From NCBI RefSeq assembly GCF_001427785.1, contig NZ_LMHM01000013.1, forward strand, positions 711,642-775,641: a stretch of DNA of 64,000 nucleotides. The letters are read 5' to 3'. The notes beneath the pieces are model-generated. The model saw only the letters and a program-made list of their open reading frames with translations, was not told where the DNA came from and did no database searches. Source of the DNA: Lysobacter sp. Root690 (GTDB lineage: Bacteria; Pseudomonadota; Gammaproteobacteria; Xanthomonadales; Xanthomonadaceae). The stretch's first letter is position 1; each line of letters opens with the position of its first letter. Shown one piece after another: positions 35,466-43,909 of this stretch. The position numbers and the translations under genes are program-made.

Positions 35466-36602
35466 ATGTCAAATCCCACGCGTGGCCATTGCCTGAGCGT
35501 CGCCGTTTCGGTTTTGCTGCTGTGGGTTGCCGCCGATGTGTCGGCGCGCCCCGGTATGGAAGAAGGCCGGGCTTCTTCGGCTACAGCTTCGGCGTCGGCC
35601 GGGAAGCAGGCATCCATTTTTCCCGATGCGACACGCAAGGCGCCGGCACCGTCGGCGTCTTCTCCGCAGATGACCGCGAAGCTGCAGGCCTTGCGCGATG
35701 AGTTCAAGCGCACGGACGGGCTGCGCCGGGCCGATCTGTACCCCAAGCTGCGCGCATCGGCCGATGCGATCCTGGCGGATCGATCGATCAGCGCCTATGA
35801 GCGCGCGGTCGCCAACATGGTCGGCGGTTTCGCGGCCGATCGTGTGGACGACCCTGCGGTGATCGACTATCTGACCCGCGCGGTCGATGCCGATGCGCTG
35901 GACAACGACGATCATTTTCAATCGATGCTGATGTTGGCGCAGGCCTTGTCCAAGCGCGATCCGGCCAAGGCATTGACCCTGCTGGAACGGTTCGAGTCGC
36001 AGACGCGCACGCACGATCCCACCGTGTTGCTGATCAAGGGCAATGTCCTCAATGTGCTGGGGCGCTATCCGCAGTCGATCGTGGCGATCAAGCAGGCCAT
36101 CGCGGGGTTTGGCGCGAAGGACCGCGACAAGAAGCGCGGCGGCGAAATCATGTTGGCGTCGGTGTACATGAGCGCTGGGCAGATCGGCGAGGCGGACAAG
36201 CTGATCGATGCGATGCTCGCCGATCCGGCGCAAGACAGCGAAGGCATGGCCTTGCTGGTGATGGCCTATCTGAAGACGGGCAAGGCCCAGGCGAAGGCGG
36301 TCGCGCTGGGCGACAAGGTGCTGGCCAGGAACCCGGGCAACCCGCATGTGCGGCTGGCGCTCGGACAGATCTATCTGCGCGGGCAGCTGGTCGACAATGC
36401 GATCGCGCTGCTGGATGAGTTGAATGCGGCGGGTCAACTCGACGACAACGGCCGCTATGCCTTGCTGGTCGTGGCCATGGATGTCTTCAAAGGGCCGTCG
36501 GCGCAGGCCGCGAAATTCGCCGACGCCTTGCTCGCCACGAATCCGGGCGACGCGGGGCTCAAGGCCCGAATCGTCGAGTTCGGCAAAGCCAGCCGGCCGT
36601 GA
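35466..36602 (+). CDS. Exported TPR-like protein
   Basis: A 378-residue protein with a signal peptide ending near VSA-R, a proline/serine linker to about residue 65 and then helical repeats of the tetratricopeptide type, such as ALTLLERFESQTRTHDPTVLLIKGNVLNVLGRYP. It probably acts as a periplasmic or outer-membrane scaffold. The start MSNPTRGH has an excellent GGAGGA site. The downstream repeat-rich exported protein follows by 64 bases and may be co-expressed. Confidence 0.8.
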   Translation: MSNPTRGHCLSVAVSVLLLWVAADVSARPGMEEGRASSATASASAGKQASIFPDATRKAPAPSASSPQMTAKLQALRDEFKRTDGLRRADLYPKLRASADAILADRSISAYERAVANMVGGFAADRVDDPAVIDYLTRAVDADALDNDDHFQSMLMLAQALSKRDPAKALTLLERFESQTRTHDPTVLLIKGNVLNVLGRYPQSIVAIKQAIAGFGAKDRDKKRGGEIMLASVYMSAGQIGEADKLIDAMLADPAQDSEGMALLVMAYLKTGKAQAKAVALGDKVLARNPGNPHVRLALGQIYLRGQLVDNAIALLDELNAAGQLDDNGRYALLVVAMDVFKGPSAQAAKFADALLATNPGDAGLKARIVEFGKASRP

Positions 36603-36666
36603 TTCGGGCTTGACCGGCGCTGCGCTTGCCTGTGCACTTGCGGCCATCCACTTACAGAGCAATCGC

Positions 36667-37074
36667 GTGAAACGACTCGTACTGGCTTTGTCCTTATTGC
36701 TCGCCACGCACGCCGCGATGGCCGGGCAGACGCGCTGTTCCAGCGACGGGTACGGCAGGACCGATTGCCGCAACAGCGACGGCACGACCACGCGCGCGCG
36801 GTCCGATGGGTATGGCAACACCACCTATCGCCGCAGCGACGGCACCAGCACCCGCGCGAGCGCCGATGGGTATGGCAACACCTATCTGCGTCACAGCGAC
36901 GGCTCGGTCACGCGCGGCCGTTCCGACGGGTACGGCAACACCACCTATCGCCACAGCGACGGCACGACCACGCGCGCGACCACCGATGCTTACGGCAACA
37001 CGACTTATCGCCATAGCGACGGCAGCACCCGGCGATGCCATACGGACGCTTACGGCAACACCAGTTGCCGTTGA
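36667..37074 (+). CDS. Exported protein of 20-residue SDGYGNTTYRHSDG repeats
   Basis: A 135-residue protein starting at GTG with a signal peptide (LVLALSLLLATHAAMA). The mature part is almost entirely five imperfect copies of a 20-residue unit of the form SDGYGNTTYRHSDGTTTRA, matching a 60-base DNA period. Cysteine pairs occur at both ends of the repeats. Asp-Gly and Tyr-Gly-Asn turns spaced in this way suggest a stacked beta structure, perhaps ion-binding. The ribosome site is weak. No family named. Confidence 0.75.
   Translation: MKRLVLALSLLLATHAAMAGQTRCSSDGYGRTDCRNSDGTTTRARSDGYGNTTYRRSDGTSTRASADGYGNTYLRHSDGSVTRGRSDGYGNTTYRHSDGTTTRATTDAYGNTTYRHSDGSTRRCHTDAYGNTSCR
36736..37071 (+). repeat. 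60-bp tandem repeat within the exported protein gene
   Basis: Five to six phase-locked units of exactly 60 bases, each containing (T/C)GA(T/C)G(G/C)(G/T)TA(T/C)GGCAACACC. Differences are concentrated at third codon positions and at a few variable residues, so the repeat is under protein-level selection. Confidence 0.9.
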
Positions 37075-37195
37075 GCGGTAGAGCGGCTCGGGGCAGGGAC
37101 CTTCTTTAGGCCCTGCATTCGCGCGGCGCCCCTAGGAGCATGAGCAGGGCGCCGAATCGTAAGCCCGGCGGCGCGACGCGCAGTAGACTGTCGCG

Positions 37196-38416
37196 ATGGA
37201 CTCCCTGATCGCCGCCGCCGGGCGCGCACTGGCCGTCGGCGATGCGCTCGGCGCCCTAGACCGTGTCGCGCTGCGCGACGACCCGCCGGCGCTCGCCTTG
37301 CGCGGGATCGCGATGGCCCAGTTGGGCGAGTACCCGCGCGCCCGCGAGTTGTTGCGCCGCGCCGCGCGCGGTTTCGGCGCGCGCGAAGCCTTGGCTCGCG
37401 CGCGTTGCCTCGTCGCCGAGGCGGAAGTGGCGCTGGCCATGCGCGACCTGGGCGGCTCGCCGCGATCGCTCGCGGAGGCCGCGGCTGTGCTGGAAGCGCG
37501 CAACGATCGCGCCAATGCCCTGCAGGCGCGTCTGATCGCGGTGCGCCGGCAGCTTCTGCTCGGCCGTCTCGACGAGGCCGCGGTTTCGTTGGCCGGACTG
37601 GATGCATCGGGCCTGCCGCCTTCGTTGGCGGCCGTGGCCGAGTTGGCGGCCGCCGAGCTGGCGTTGCGCTCGCTACGCACGGCGGTGGCGCGGGCGGCAT
37701 TGGAGCGCGCGCTCGATGCGGCGCAACGCGCGCGCGTGCCGGCCTTGATCGCCGAAGTCGCCGAGGCGCGGGCGGCGCTCGTTCGCAGCGCCGCGCGCAC
37801 CATTCACGCCGGCCATGAGCAGCCGCTGCGGCTGGATCAGGTCGAAGCATTGCTGGCGTCGGATGCGCTGGTGGTGGATGCCTGCCGGCGTGGCCTGCGC
37901 GCTGGCGATCGTTCGCAGTCGTTGGCGCGGCGGCCGGTGTTGTTCGCATTGCTGTGCGCGCTTGCGGAAGGCTGGCCCGGCGATGTCGAGCGCAATGGTC
38001 TCATCGCCCGCGTGTTCCGGACCAAGCATCCCGACGAAACCCACCGCGCGCGTCTGCGGGTCGAGATCGGCCGGCTGCGCGCCTTGATCGCGCCGTTGGC
38101 GGCGGTCGAGGCGACCGCGGGCGGTTTCGAACTGGTCCCGCGCGACAGCCGCGCCGTGGTCGTGCTGATGCCGCCGATCGACGGCGATCAGGCCGCGCTG
38201 CTGGCCTTGCTCGGCGATGGCGCGGCCTGGTCGACCTCGGCGTTGGCGCTGGCCCTGGGCGACAGCCAGCGCACGGTCCAGCGGGCCTTGGTCGAACTGG
38301 AGGCGGCCGCGCAGGTGCGCTCGATCGGCCATGCGCGCGCGCAACGTTGGCTGGCGCCGCCGCTGGTGGGATTCACGACGATCTTGTTACTCCCGGCCGC
38401 GCTGCCGCCTGAGTAG
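37196..38416 (+). CDS. HTH regulator with TPR-like sensor domain
   Basis: A 406-residue alanine/arginine-rich protein. The first 200 residues form helical repeats of TPR character. The segment around residues 240-310 (RRPVLFALLCALAEGWPGDV to RLRVEIGRLRALIAPL) resembles a winged-helix output domain of the OmpR type, and a second HTH-like stretch, SALALALGDSQRTVQRALVEL, lies near residue 350. The beta-propeller gene follows 40 bases later and is a likely target or partner. The ligand is unknown. Confidence 0.75.
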   Translation: MDSLIAAAGRALAVGDALGALDRVALRDDPPALALRGIAMAQLGEYPRARELLRRAARGFGAREALARARCLVAEAEVALAMRDLGGSPRSLAEAAAVLEARNDRANALQARLIAVRRQLLLGRLDEAAVSLAGLDASGLPPSLAAVAELAAAELALRSLRTAVARAALERALDAAQRARVPALIAEVAEARAALVRSAARTIHAGHEQPLRLDQVEALLASDALVVDACRRGLRAGDRSQSLARRPVLFALLCALAEGWPGDVERNGLIARVFRTKHPDETHRARLRVEIGRLRALIAPLAAVEATAGGFELVPRDSRAVVVLMPPIDGDQAALLALLGDGAAWSTSALALALGDSQRTVQRALVELEAAAQVRSIGHARAQRWLAPPLVGFTTILLLPAALPPE

Positions 38417-38456
38417 ATTGGCCTCACGGCGCCGCCATGAGCGCCCCAGGAGACGG

Positions 38457-39131
38457 ATGATGAGCAGCAACGACAGCACCACTCGGCAAGTCCCGACCCG
38501 CGCGGCCGAAATCGTGCGCGAATACGGCCCGTTCGAGGGCGCCGAACGGATTCACGGCGTCACCCACGACGGCGAGCGGGTGTGGGCCGCGACCGAAGCG
38601 AACGTGCTCGCGTTCGATCCCGACAGCGGCCAGGTCGTGCGCAAGCTCGATTGCGCCGCGCATGCCGGCACCGCGTTCGACGGCACCCATCTGTATCAGA
38701 TCGCCGAGACGCGCATCGACAAGATCGATCCGGCGACCGGCGCGGTGGTCGCGTCGATTCCCGCGCCGGGTAATGGCGGCGATTCCGGCCTGACCTGGGC
38801 CGAGGGCAGCCTGTGGGTGGGGCAGTACCGCGATCGCAAGATCCATCGGATCGATCCGGCCACCGGCGCGATCCTGCGCACGATCGAATCCAATCGCTTC
38901 GTCACCGGCGTGACCTGGGTCGACGGCGAGCTGTGGCACGCGACCTGGGACGGCGACGACAACGAACTGCGCCGCATCGATCCGGCCAACGGCGACGTGC
39001 TCGAACGCCTGGAATTGCCGCACGGCATCGGCGTCAGCGGGCTCGAATCCGACGGCGCGGATCTGTTCTATTGCGGCGGCGGTTCCAGCGGCAAGGTCCG
39101 CGCGGTGCGCCGGCCGAAATCGGCGGCGTAA
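38457..39131 (+). CDS. Beta-propeller protein (SMP-30/virginiamycin B lyase-like)
   Basis: A 224-residue cytoplasmic protein made of repeated blades such as IHRIDPATGAILRTIESNRF and KIDPATGAVVASI, a pattern shared by six-bladed propellers including virginiamycin B lyase, glutamine cyclotransferase and gluconolactonase relatives. There is no signal peptide. Two adjacent ATG codons follow AGGAG; the second (38460) has the better distance. Enzymatic role is not evident. It probably forms an operon with the upstream regulator. Confidence 0.78.
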   Translation: MMSSNDSTTRQVPTRAAEIVREYGPFEGAERIHGVTHDGERVWAATEANVLAFDPDSGQVVRKLDCAAHAGTAFDGTHLYQIAETRIDKIDPATGAVVASIPAPGNGGDSGLTWAEGSLWVGQYRDRKIHRIDPATGAILRTIESNRFVTGVTWVDGELWHATWDGDDNELRRIDPANGDVLERLELPHGIGVSGLESDGADLFYCGGGSSGKVRAVRRPKSAA

Positions 39132-39340
39132 TTCCCGCCGAAGCGATGCGCCGCCAGCGCCACGGCGGCCCATCGCGGCGAATGCGCTGACGCGCGATTC
39201 GTCGACGACCCAGCCGCAATTACTCAGCGGCTTTCCAACTGTCCTATTCATCCGGTCGATCGACCGGAGACGGCGAAGCCTTGCCCGCGATTGGGCGTGC
39301 CGCCCCCCCAATGAAGGCCCGTCGGGCCGAGGAGCACCGC

Positions 39341-40126
39341 ATGAACACCGCGATAGCCGCAACGAACATCGTCGATCACCCGATCGTGTCCAGGGAGCAA
39401 TGGCTCGCCGCACGCATGAGCCTGCTGGCGCGCGAAAAGGAACTGACCCGTCTGCAGGACGAAATCGCGCGCGAGCGCCGCGCGCTGCCGTGGGTCCGGG
39501 TCGAGAAGGATTACGTCTTCGAAGCCCTCGATGGGCCGCGTCGCCTCGCCGACCTGTTCGACGGACGCAGCCAGTTGCTGGTGCAGCACTTCATGTTCGC
39601 ACCGGGCTGGGAGCAGGGCTGCAAGAGCTGCTCGTACATGGCCGATCACAACGACGGGGCGAATCTTCATCTCGCCCAGCGCGATGTCACCTTGCTCGCG
39701 GTCTCGCGCGCGCCGCTGGCCGATATCGAACGTTTTCGTCGGCGCATGGGCTGGCGCTTCCCGTGGGTGTCCTCGCACGGCAGCGATTTCAATCGCGATT
39801 TCGGCGTGAGCTTCAGCCAGGACGAGTTGTCCAGCGGCAAGGTCGACTACAACTACGCGCGCCAGCCGTTTCCGCACGAAGAGGCGCCGGGTATCAGCGT
39901 GTTCCATCGCGACGAAACCGGCGCGGTCTTCCACACCTATTCGCGTTACGGCCGCGGGGTGGAAGTGATGATGCACGCCTATGCGCTGCTGGAACTCACG
40001 CCGAAGGGGCGCGACGAGGACGGGCTGGATTATCCGATGGCGTGGGTGCGCCATCACGATCGTTACGAACCGGCCGCGACCGTGAGCACGGTGCCGACGA
40101 CGGCTGCGTGTTGCTCGAAGGCTTGA
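39341..40126 (+). CDS. DUF899 family thioredoxin-like protein
   Basis: A 261-residue protein of the DUF899 family, which has a thioredoxin-like fold. The signature FAPGWEQGCKSCSYMAD carries a CxxC pair, and VSSHGSDFNRDFGVSF and VFHTYSRYGRGVE follow as usual. The start is supported by GAGGAG six bases upstream. It is followed 28 bases later by a membrane protein gene. Biochemical role of the family is not established. Confidence 0.88.
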   Translation: MNTAIAATNIVDHPIVSREQWLAARMSLLAREKELTRLQDEIARERRALPWVRVEKDYVFEALDGPRRLADLFDGRSQLLVQHFMFAPGWEQGCKSCSYMADHNDGANLHLAQRDVTLLAVSRAPLADIERFRRRMGWRFPWVSSHGSDFNRDFGVSFSQDELSSGKVDYNYARQPFPHEEAPGISVFHRDETGAVFHTYSRYGRGVEVMMHAYALLELTPKGRDEDGLDYPMAWVRHHDRYEPAATVSTVPTTAACCSKA

Positions 40127-40154
40127 ACCTGCGACGCCCGGGCGAGGACGGATC

Positions 40155-40814
40155 ATGGACATGGTATGGGCATGGCTGACCATCGCCGGGCTCGGCGCCG
40201 CGCATGGCGCGAGCCCGGCGAACGGCTGGATGTTCGCCGCCGCCTGTGGTGTGCGGGCGCGCGACGAGGCTCAGGCGCGACGCGCGTTGCTGCCGATTGC
40301 GACCGGGCATGCGGCATCGGTCGCGATCGTGGTCTGCGCCGTCGCCCAGGGCATGTTGATGGATCGCGCATGGGTGCAGGGTCTGGCCGGCGCCTTGCTG
40401 ATCGGCGTGGCGATCCATCGTGGGCTGCGTGGCGCCGAGGCGAGTGCGACATGCTCGGCGCTTGCCGGTCGATTTCGCATTCGCGCATCGACCGGCCATG
40501 TCGGGATCGCGCTGTGGTCGTGCCTGATGGCCACCGTGCACGGCGCCGGCCTGATGCTGGTGCCGGCGCTGGTGCCGATCTGCATGAGCGGCACGCCGGC
40601 GCGGGAAATCACCGCGTCGGGTTCGATCGTGCTCGGATTGGCCGCCGTCGGTGTGCATCTGGCGGCCATGCTGGTCACGACCGGCGCCATCGCAACCGGC
40701 GTGTGTCGCGGCATCGCGCTGCGTCCGGGCTGGATGAGCGGGCGCATGCCCGCTCGCGCATGGACGGCCGCGCAGGCCGTCACCGGTGTGGTGTTGATGC
40801 TGCGAGCGGGCTAG
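40155..40814 (+). CDS. Hypothetical membrane protein
   Basis: A 219-residue polytopic membrane protein with about five or six hydrophobic segments and conserved-looking histidines (GAAHGASPANGW, GHAASVAIVV, VHGAGLMLVPALVP) that could bind a metal. Paired histidine/glycine motifs of this type occur in nickel/cobalt transporter-like families, but the match is weak. It follows the DUF899 gene and probably shares its transcript. The first ATG or the one six bases later may be used. Confidence 0.68.
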   Translation: MDMVWAWLTIAGLGAAHGASPANGWMFAAACGVRARDEAQARRALLPIATGHAASVAIVVCAVAQGMLMDRAWVQGLAGALLIGVAIHRGLRGAEASATCSALAGRFRIRASTGHVGIALWSCLMATVHGAGLMLVPALVPICMSGTPAREITASGSIVLGLAAVGVHLAAMLVTTGAIATGVCRGIALRPGWMSGRMPARAWTAAQAVTGVVLMLRAG

Positions 40815-40818
40815 GCGG

Positions 40819-40833
40819 CCCGCGCGCCGCGGG
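40819..40833. terminator. Hairpin between convergent genes
   Basis: CCCGCG and CGCGGG form a short perfect stem around CGC in the 19-base gap between the membrane protein gene and the DUF1801 gene. It has no U-tract, so it is only a possible bidirectional terminator. Confidence 0.4.
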
Positions 40834-41364
40834 TCACTCGCCCTTGGTTTTTTTCGCGACTTTCTTAACGACTTTCTTCGCGACTTTCTTCGTAACTTTC
40901 TTCGTAACTTTCTTTGCGACTTTGTTCGTGGCGCCGGCAGGGCGGGGTTTGGCGCGTGCCGCGGTATTGAGCGCCACCGCGGCCCGGATCAGCGTCTTCA
41001 AGGCTTTTTCGTTGAGCTTGTCGCCTTCGTGGACATCGATGGCGCGGCGGGTATTGCCGTCCAGGCTGGAGTTGAACAGGCCGGCCGGATCGTCCAGCGA
41101 CGCGCCCTTGGCGAAGGTCATCTTCACCGCGGCCTTGTAGGTCTCGCCGGTGCACACGATGCCGTCGTGCGACCACACCGGAACCCCTCGCCATTTCACT
41201 TCCTCGAGCACATCGGGGTCGGCCTGCTTGATCAGCATCCGGATGCGCGCGAGCGTCTCGCCGCGCCAATCGCCCAGCTCCTGGATTTTCGCGTCTATCT
41301 GTGCGGACGCGGAGGTGTTCGCGCTTGCGTCCGCGGCCGTGTCGAGCGTGGTCGTTTTCTTCAT
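40834..41364 (-). CDS. DUF1801 protein with C-terminal lysine-rich tail
   Basis: A 176-residue protein. The central DUF1801 domain has WRGETLARIRMLIKQADPD, EEVKWRGVPVWSHDG and VKMTFAKGASL. After about residue 140 it turns into a repeated KKVAKKV/KKVTKKV tail of the histone H1-like kind, which is likely to bind DNA or RNA. DUF1801 itself has no settled biochemical function. The start MKKTTTLDT is chosen over an upstream ATG because the region between is unlike the family. It lies 84 bases downstream of a second DUF1801 gene. Confidence 0.82.
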   Translation of the reverse strand: MKKTTTLDTAADASANTSASAQIDAKIQELGDWRGETLARIRMLIKQADPDVLEEVKWRGVPVWSHDGIVCTGETYKAAVKMTFAKGASLDDPAGLFNSSLDGNTRRAIDVHEGDKLNEKALKTLIRAAVALNTAARAKPRPAGATNKVAKKVTKKVTKKVAKKVVKKVAKKTKGE

Positions 41365-41448
41365 GGCGATGGCTTCGTCTGCAGAGGTGTGCGGGGCGAT
41401 GGGATGGTCCGGCGCGCACATGCTACGCATGCGTCCGGCCGGGGCGGC

Positions 41449-42009
41449 TCACATTTTCTCACCGGGGAGGCGCCGGGCCTGCTTCACCCAGGCGATGAAC
41501 TGGGCTTCGTCGATCGGCTCGTCTTCGCGCACGTTGAGGTAGCGCGTGTGCGGCGTCCGGGATTCGCCCGGCGGCACGGGGTCGAGCGAAGCGCCGCGAA
41601 AAAAGGCGACTTTCACGTAGTGGTTGAAGGTATGCATGCTGAGGAACCAGCCTTCGCCTTCGATGCCGTACAGCGGCGAGTTCCACTTGACCGCCTTGTA
41701 GACCTCGGGAACGGCCCGTTCGACCAAGGTATCGATCTGGCGGCCGATGGCGCTTTTCCAGCCGGGCATCGCCGCGATGTAGGCCTGCACGGGGGCGTCG
41801 CCGTAGGCTTTTGCTATCTGCGGATTGCCGCCGGACAGCAGGCGCGGCGTGGCGGTGTTGGCGGGTTGCGGTTTCGCTGCCGTCTTGCGCGGTTTGGGCG
41901 TCGTGGCGGCGGTTTTCTTCGCGACTTTCTTGCTGGCTTTCTTCGCGGCTTTTTTTGCGGCGGGCTTGCTTGCGGTCTTCGCTGGCGGTTTCGATGTCTT
42001 GCCGGGCAT
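41449..42009 (-). CDS. DUF1801 protein with N-terminal lysine/alanine-rich tail
   Basis: A 186-residue paralogue of the downstream gene with the basic tail at the other end: residues 1-50 are KPAAKKAAKKASKKVAKK-like, followed by the DUF1801 domain (MPGWKSAIGRQIDTLVERAVP, KAVKWNSPLYGIEGEGWF, VKVAFFRGASLDP). The basic region is again typical of nucleic-acid binding. The two genes are on the same strand and may be co-transcribed. Confidence 0.82.
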   Translation of the reverse strand: MPGKTSKPPAKTASKPAAKKAAKKASKKVAKKTAATTPKPRKTAAKPQPANTATPRLLSGGNPQIAKAYGDAPVQAYIAAMPGWKSAIGRQIDTLVERAVPEVYKAVKWNSPLYGIEGEGWFLSMHTFNHYVKVAFFRGASLDPVPPGESRTPHTRYLNVREDEPIDEAQFIAWVKQARRLPGEKM

Positions 42010-42110
42010 GGTGTGTGCTCCAACGGACAGGTCCCTGTGCGGGCGATGATACCGATTTGGTCGGTGAATGCGCCGCGGGATGCGGATGGCGCGGTGGGCG
42101 GGGTTGCGAT

Positions 42111-42135
42111 GTCGCGGCTTGCGCCGCTCCTACAG
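42111..42135. repeat. Half copy of the GTAGGAGC palindrome family
   Basis: GTCGCGGCTTGCGCCGCTCCTACA, the right arm of the family seen at 66-162. It lies in the divergent region between the DUF1801 gene and the exported protein gene at 42196. Confidence 0.8.
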
Positions 42136-42195
42136 GGGGCTGTACGGGATCGTCGCAATCGGGATACTTGTCGCCGGGCTCAGGGAGAGGCAGGC

Positions 42196-42642
42196 ATGAA
42201 GTACGTTCTGGCATGGCTGGTGATGGGGTTCGCGACGGCGGCGTCGGCGACGTCGGTTCCGCAGATGCCGCTCGAGGACATGGTTCGCCTGGCCGATCAC
42301 GTGGTGGTCGCCAACGTGACTCGCGTCGATATGGTCGATAGGCGCGGGCGCGCGGTGACCGATCCGCAGGCGCGTACCGGTCCGGGTTTGAAGAATCAGA
42401 TCCGGTTCCATCTGCGGGTCAAGCAAGTGCTGTTTTCGCGGGCCGGCGCGGTGCCGCCGACGTTGACGGTGCCGCTGTGGACGATGTGGCATTACCAACT
42501 GGGCGATATGCAGGAGGTCGTGAGCGAGGAGGACAGCGTTTTCCTGCTCAAGGGCGACGGTTACGAACCCGCGTATCGCAACGGGTTCCAGCGTTCGCTG
42601 GACGAAAGGGAACAGATCGAGCAGTTGCTGGCGCCTCGATAA
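42196..42642 (+). CDS. Small exported protein, unknown function
   Basis: A 148-residue protein with a signal peptide ending at about ASA-T. The mature domain is beta-rich with a segment HVVVANVTRVDMVDRRGR and IRFHLRVKQVLFSRAG, suggesting an OB- or Ig-like fold. GAGAGGCAGG precedes the start. It sits 43 bases upstream of the next gene and may be co-transcribed with it. Family unknown. Confidence 0.7.
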   Translation: MKYVLAWLVMGFATAASATSVPQMPLEDMVRLADHVVVANVTRVDMVDRRGRAVTDPQARTGPGLKNQIRFHLRVKQVLFSRAGAVPPTLTVPLWTMWHYQLGDMQEVVSEEDSVFLLKGDGYEPAYRNGFQRSLDEREQIEQLLAPR

Positions 42643-42685
42643 GAATCGATGCGGGTCTGCGCCCGCTTACGGAACAAGCGCGATC

Positions 42686-43726
42686 ATGAGTGTGTACTGG
42701 AAGGACATCGAAACCGATGCGGGCCGTTGGTTCGGTCTGGCGCTGGAATGCCGCGAGGACGACGGCGGTCATCGCAAGCCGGCGTTGCGTCTGGAGAGCG
42801 GTCACAACGCCCGCATTCGTCTGGTGCAGGATCGGGCGGGCGGCGGCGAGCCGGTGACGCGCTTGTGGGCCACGCCGCTCGGCAATTATTACGGGGTTCT
42901 TTTGTTGCGCAGCGATGCGCCAGTGGAGCCGCCGGTACCTGCCTCGGCGCTGGATTCGGCGGTCGTCGAACGGCATGCGGCATTGCCGGAGCCGCAGCGG
43001 CTGGCGAGTTGGAGCCGCGTGTTCACGCAGGCGCTGAGCGACGGGCCCGCTTCGTTTCTGCATGCGGGCATGTGGATGTTCATCGGAGTGCGTCCGCGCG
43101 CGGACACCTGGAAGTTCGAGGCCGGAAAGCTGCGTCTGAATCATTGGAACTGGCCGGTCAACGGCGTGCGCGACGCATTGCGCGACGATCCGGTGCTGTT
43201 CATCGATTGGGGCGGTCAATATCCCATCGATCAGGTGTTGAACCTGCGCGCGCCGTCGTCGTCCGACGACGGCCGGGTCAAATGGTGGCGCAAGAAGGCT
43301 CGCGAAGGCGCGCTGCCACCGATTGTGTTGTGGCGGCTCGACTGTCTGCAGGCGTATGTGATCGTCGATGGTCATGATCGTCTGCAGGCGGCGTTGCTGG
43401 AAGATCGCCCGCCCGATTTCCTGGTGGCGTGTTCCGCCTACGAGCACCCGGTCGAGCGCGATCCGGTGTCCCAGCAGGCGATGATGGCGTCGCTGCAACG
43501 GCATGCGAGCGAGGTGGCCGCCAATATGCCCGGCCGCAAGGCCATTGCGACCGACTCGCTTAACTCCACGCTGATCTCCGCGTTCGACGACCGGCCCATC
43601 GTGATGCCGCGGACCTATGCCTGGGCGAGCCGGCGGCCCGAGTCGGAATGGCTGGCCGAGGTCGAAGCGCGGCTTGCGGCACTGGGGCGCAGCGAATTGT
43701 TTTGGGAGTTCGAAGCGCGCCGCTGA
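42686..43726 (+). CDS. Hypothetical protein with ParB-like segment
   Basis: A 346-residue soluble protein. A central stretch, AYVIVDGHDRLQAALLEDRP, resembles the DGHHR motif of the ParB/sulfiredoxin superfamily, whose members bind or hydrolyse nucleotides. The rest (WKDIETDAGRWFGLALECRE; FIDWGGQYPIDQVLNLRAP) is not recognised. It converges on the ADP-ribosyltransferase-like gene with a strong terminator between them. Confidence 0.62.
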   Translation: MSVYWKDIETDAGRWFGLALECREDDGGHRKPALRLESGHNARIRLVQDRAGGGEPVTRLWATPLGNYYGVLLLRSDAPVEPPVPASALDSAVVERHAALPEPQRLASWSRVFTQALSDGPASFLHAGMWMFIGVRPRADTWKFEAGKLRLNHWNWPVNGVRDALRDDPVLFIDWGGQYPIDQVLNLRAPSSSDDGRVKWWRKKAREGALPPIVLWRLDCLQAYVIVDGHDRLQAALLEDRPPDFLVACSAYEHPVERDPVSQQAMMASLQRHASEVAANMPGRKAIATDSLNSTLISAFDDRPIVMPRTYAWASRRPESEWLAEVEARLAALGRSELFWEFEARR

Positions 43727-43768
43727 GCGGTTGCTGTCGGCGTTGCGCCGGCCGAGTGAAGCGCACAG

Positions 43769-43800
43769 CCGACGGTGCGCGTTCTCGCGCGCACCGTCGG
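43769..43800. terminator. Strong bidirectional hairpin between convergent genes
   Basis: CCGACGGTGCGCG at 43769-43781 pairs perfectly with CGCGCACCGTCGG at 43788-43800 around a six-base loop. It is placed in the middle of the gap between two convergent genes, as expected for a shared terminator, although U-tracts are absent. Confidence 0.7.
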
Positions 43801-43909
43801 TCCAAGCCAAGCACGCAATCGTTCCTGCTGGCCCGCGTACCCGGACAGCATCCATGCATGCCGCGCTAACGCCGCACTCGCCGATCGCATCGCATCGCGC
43901 GGCATCGCA

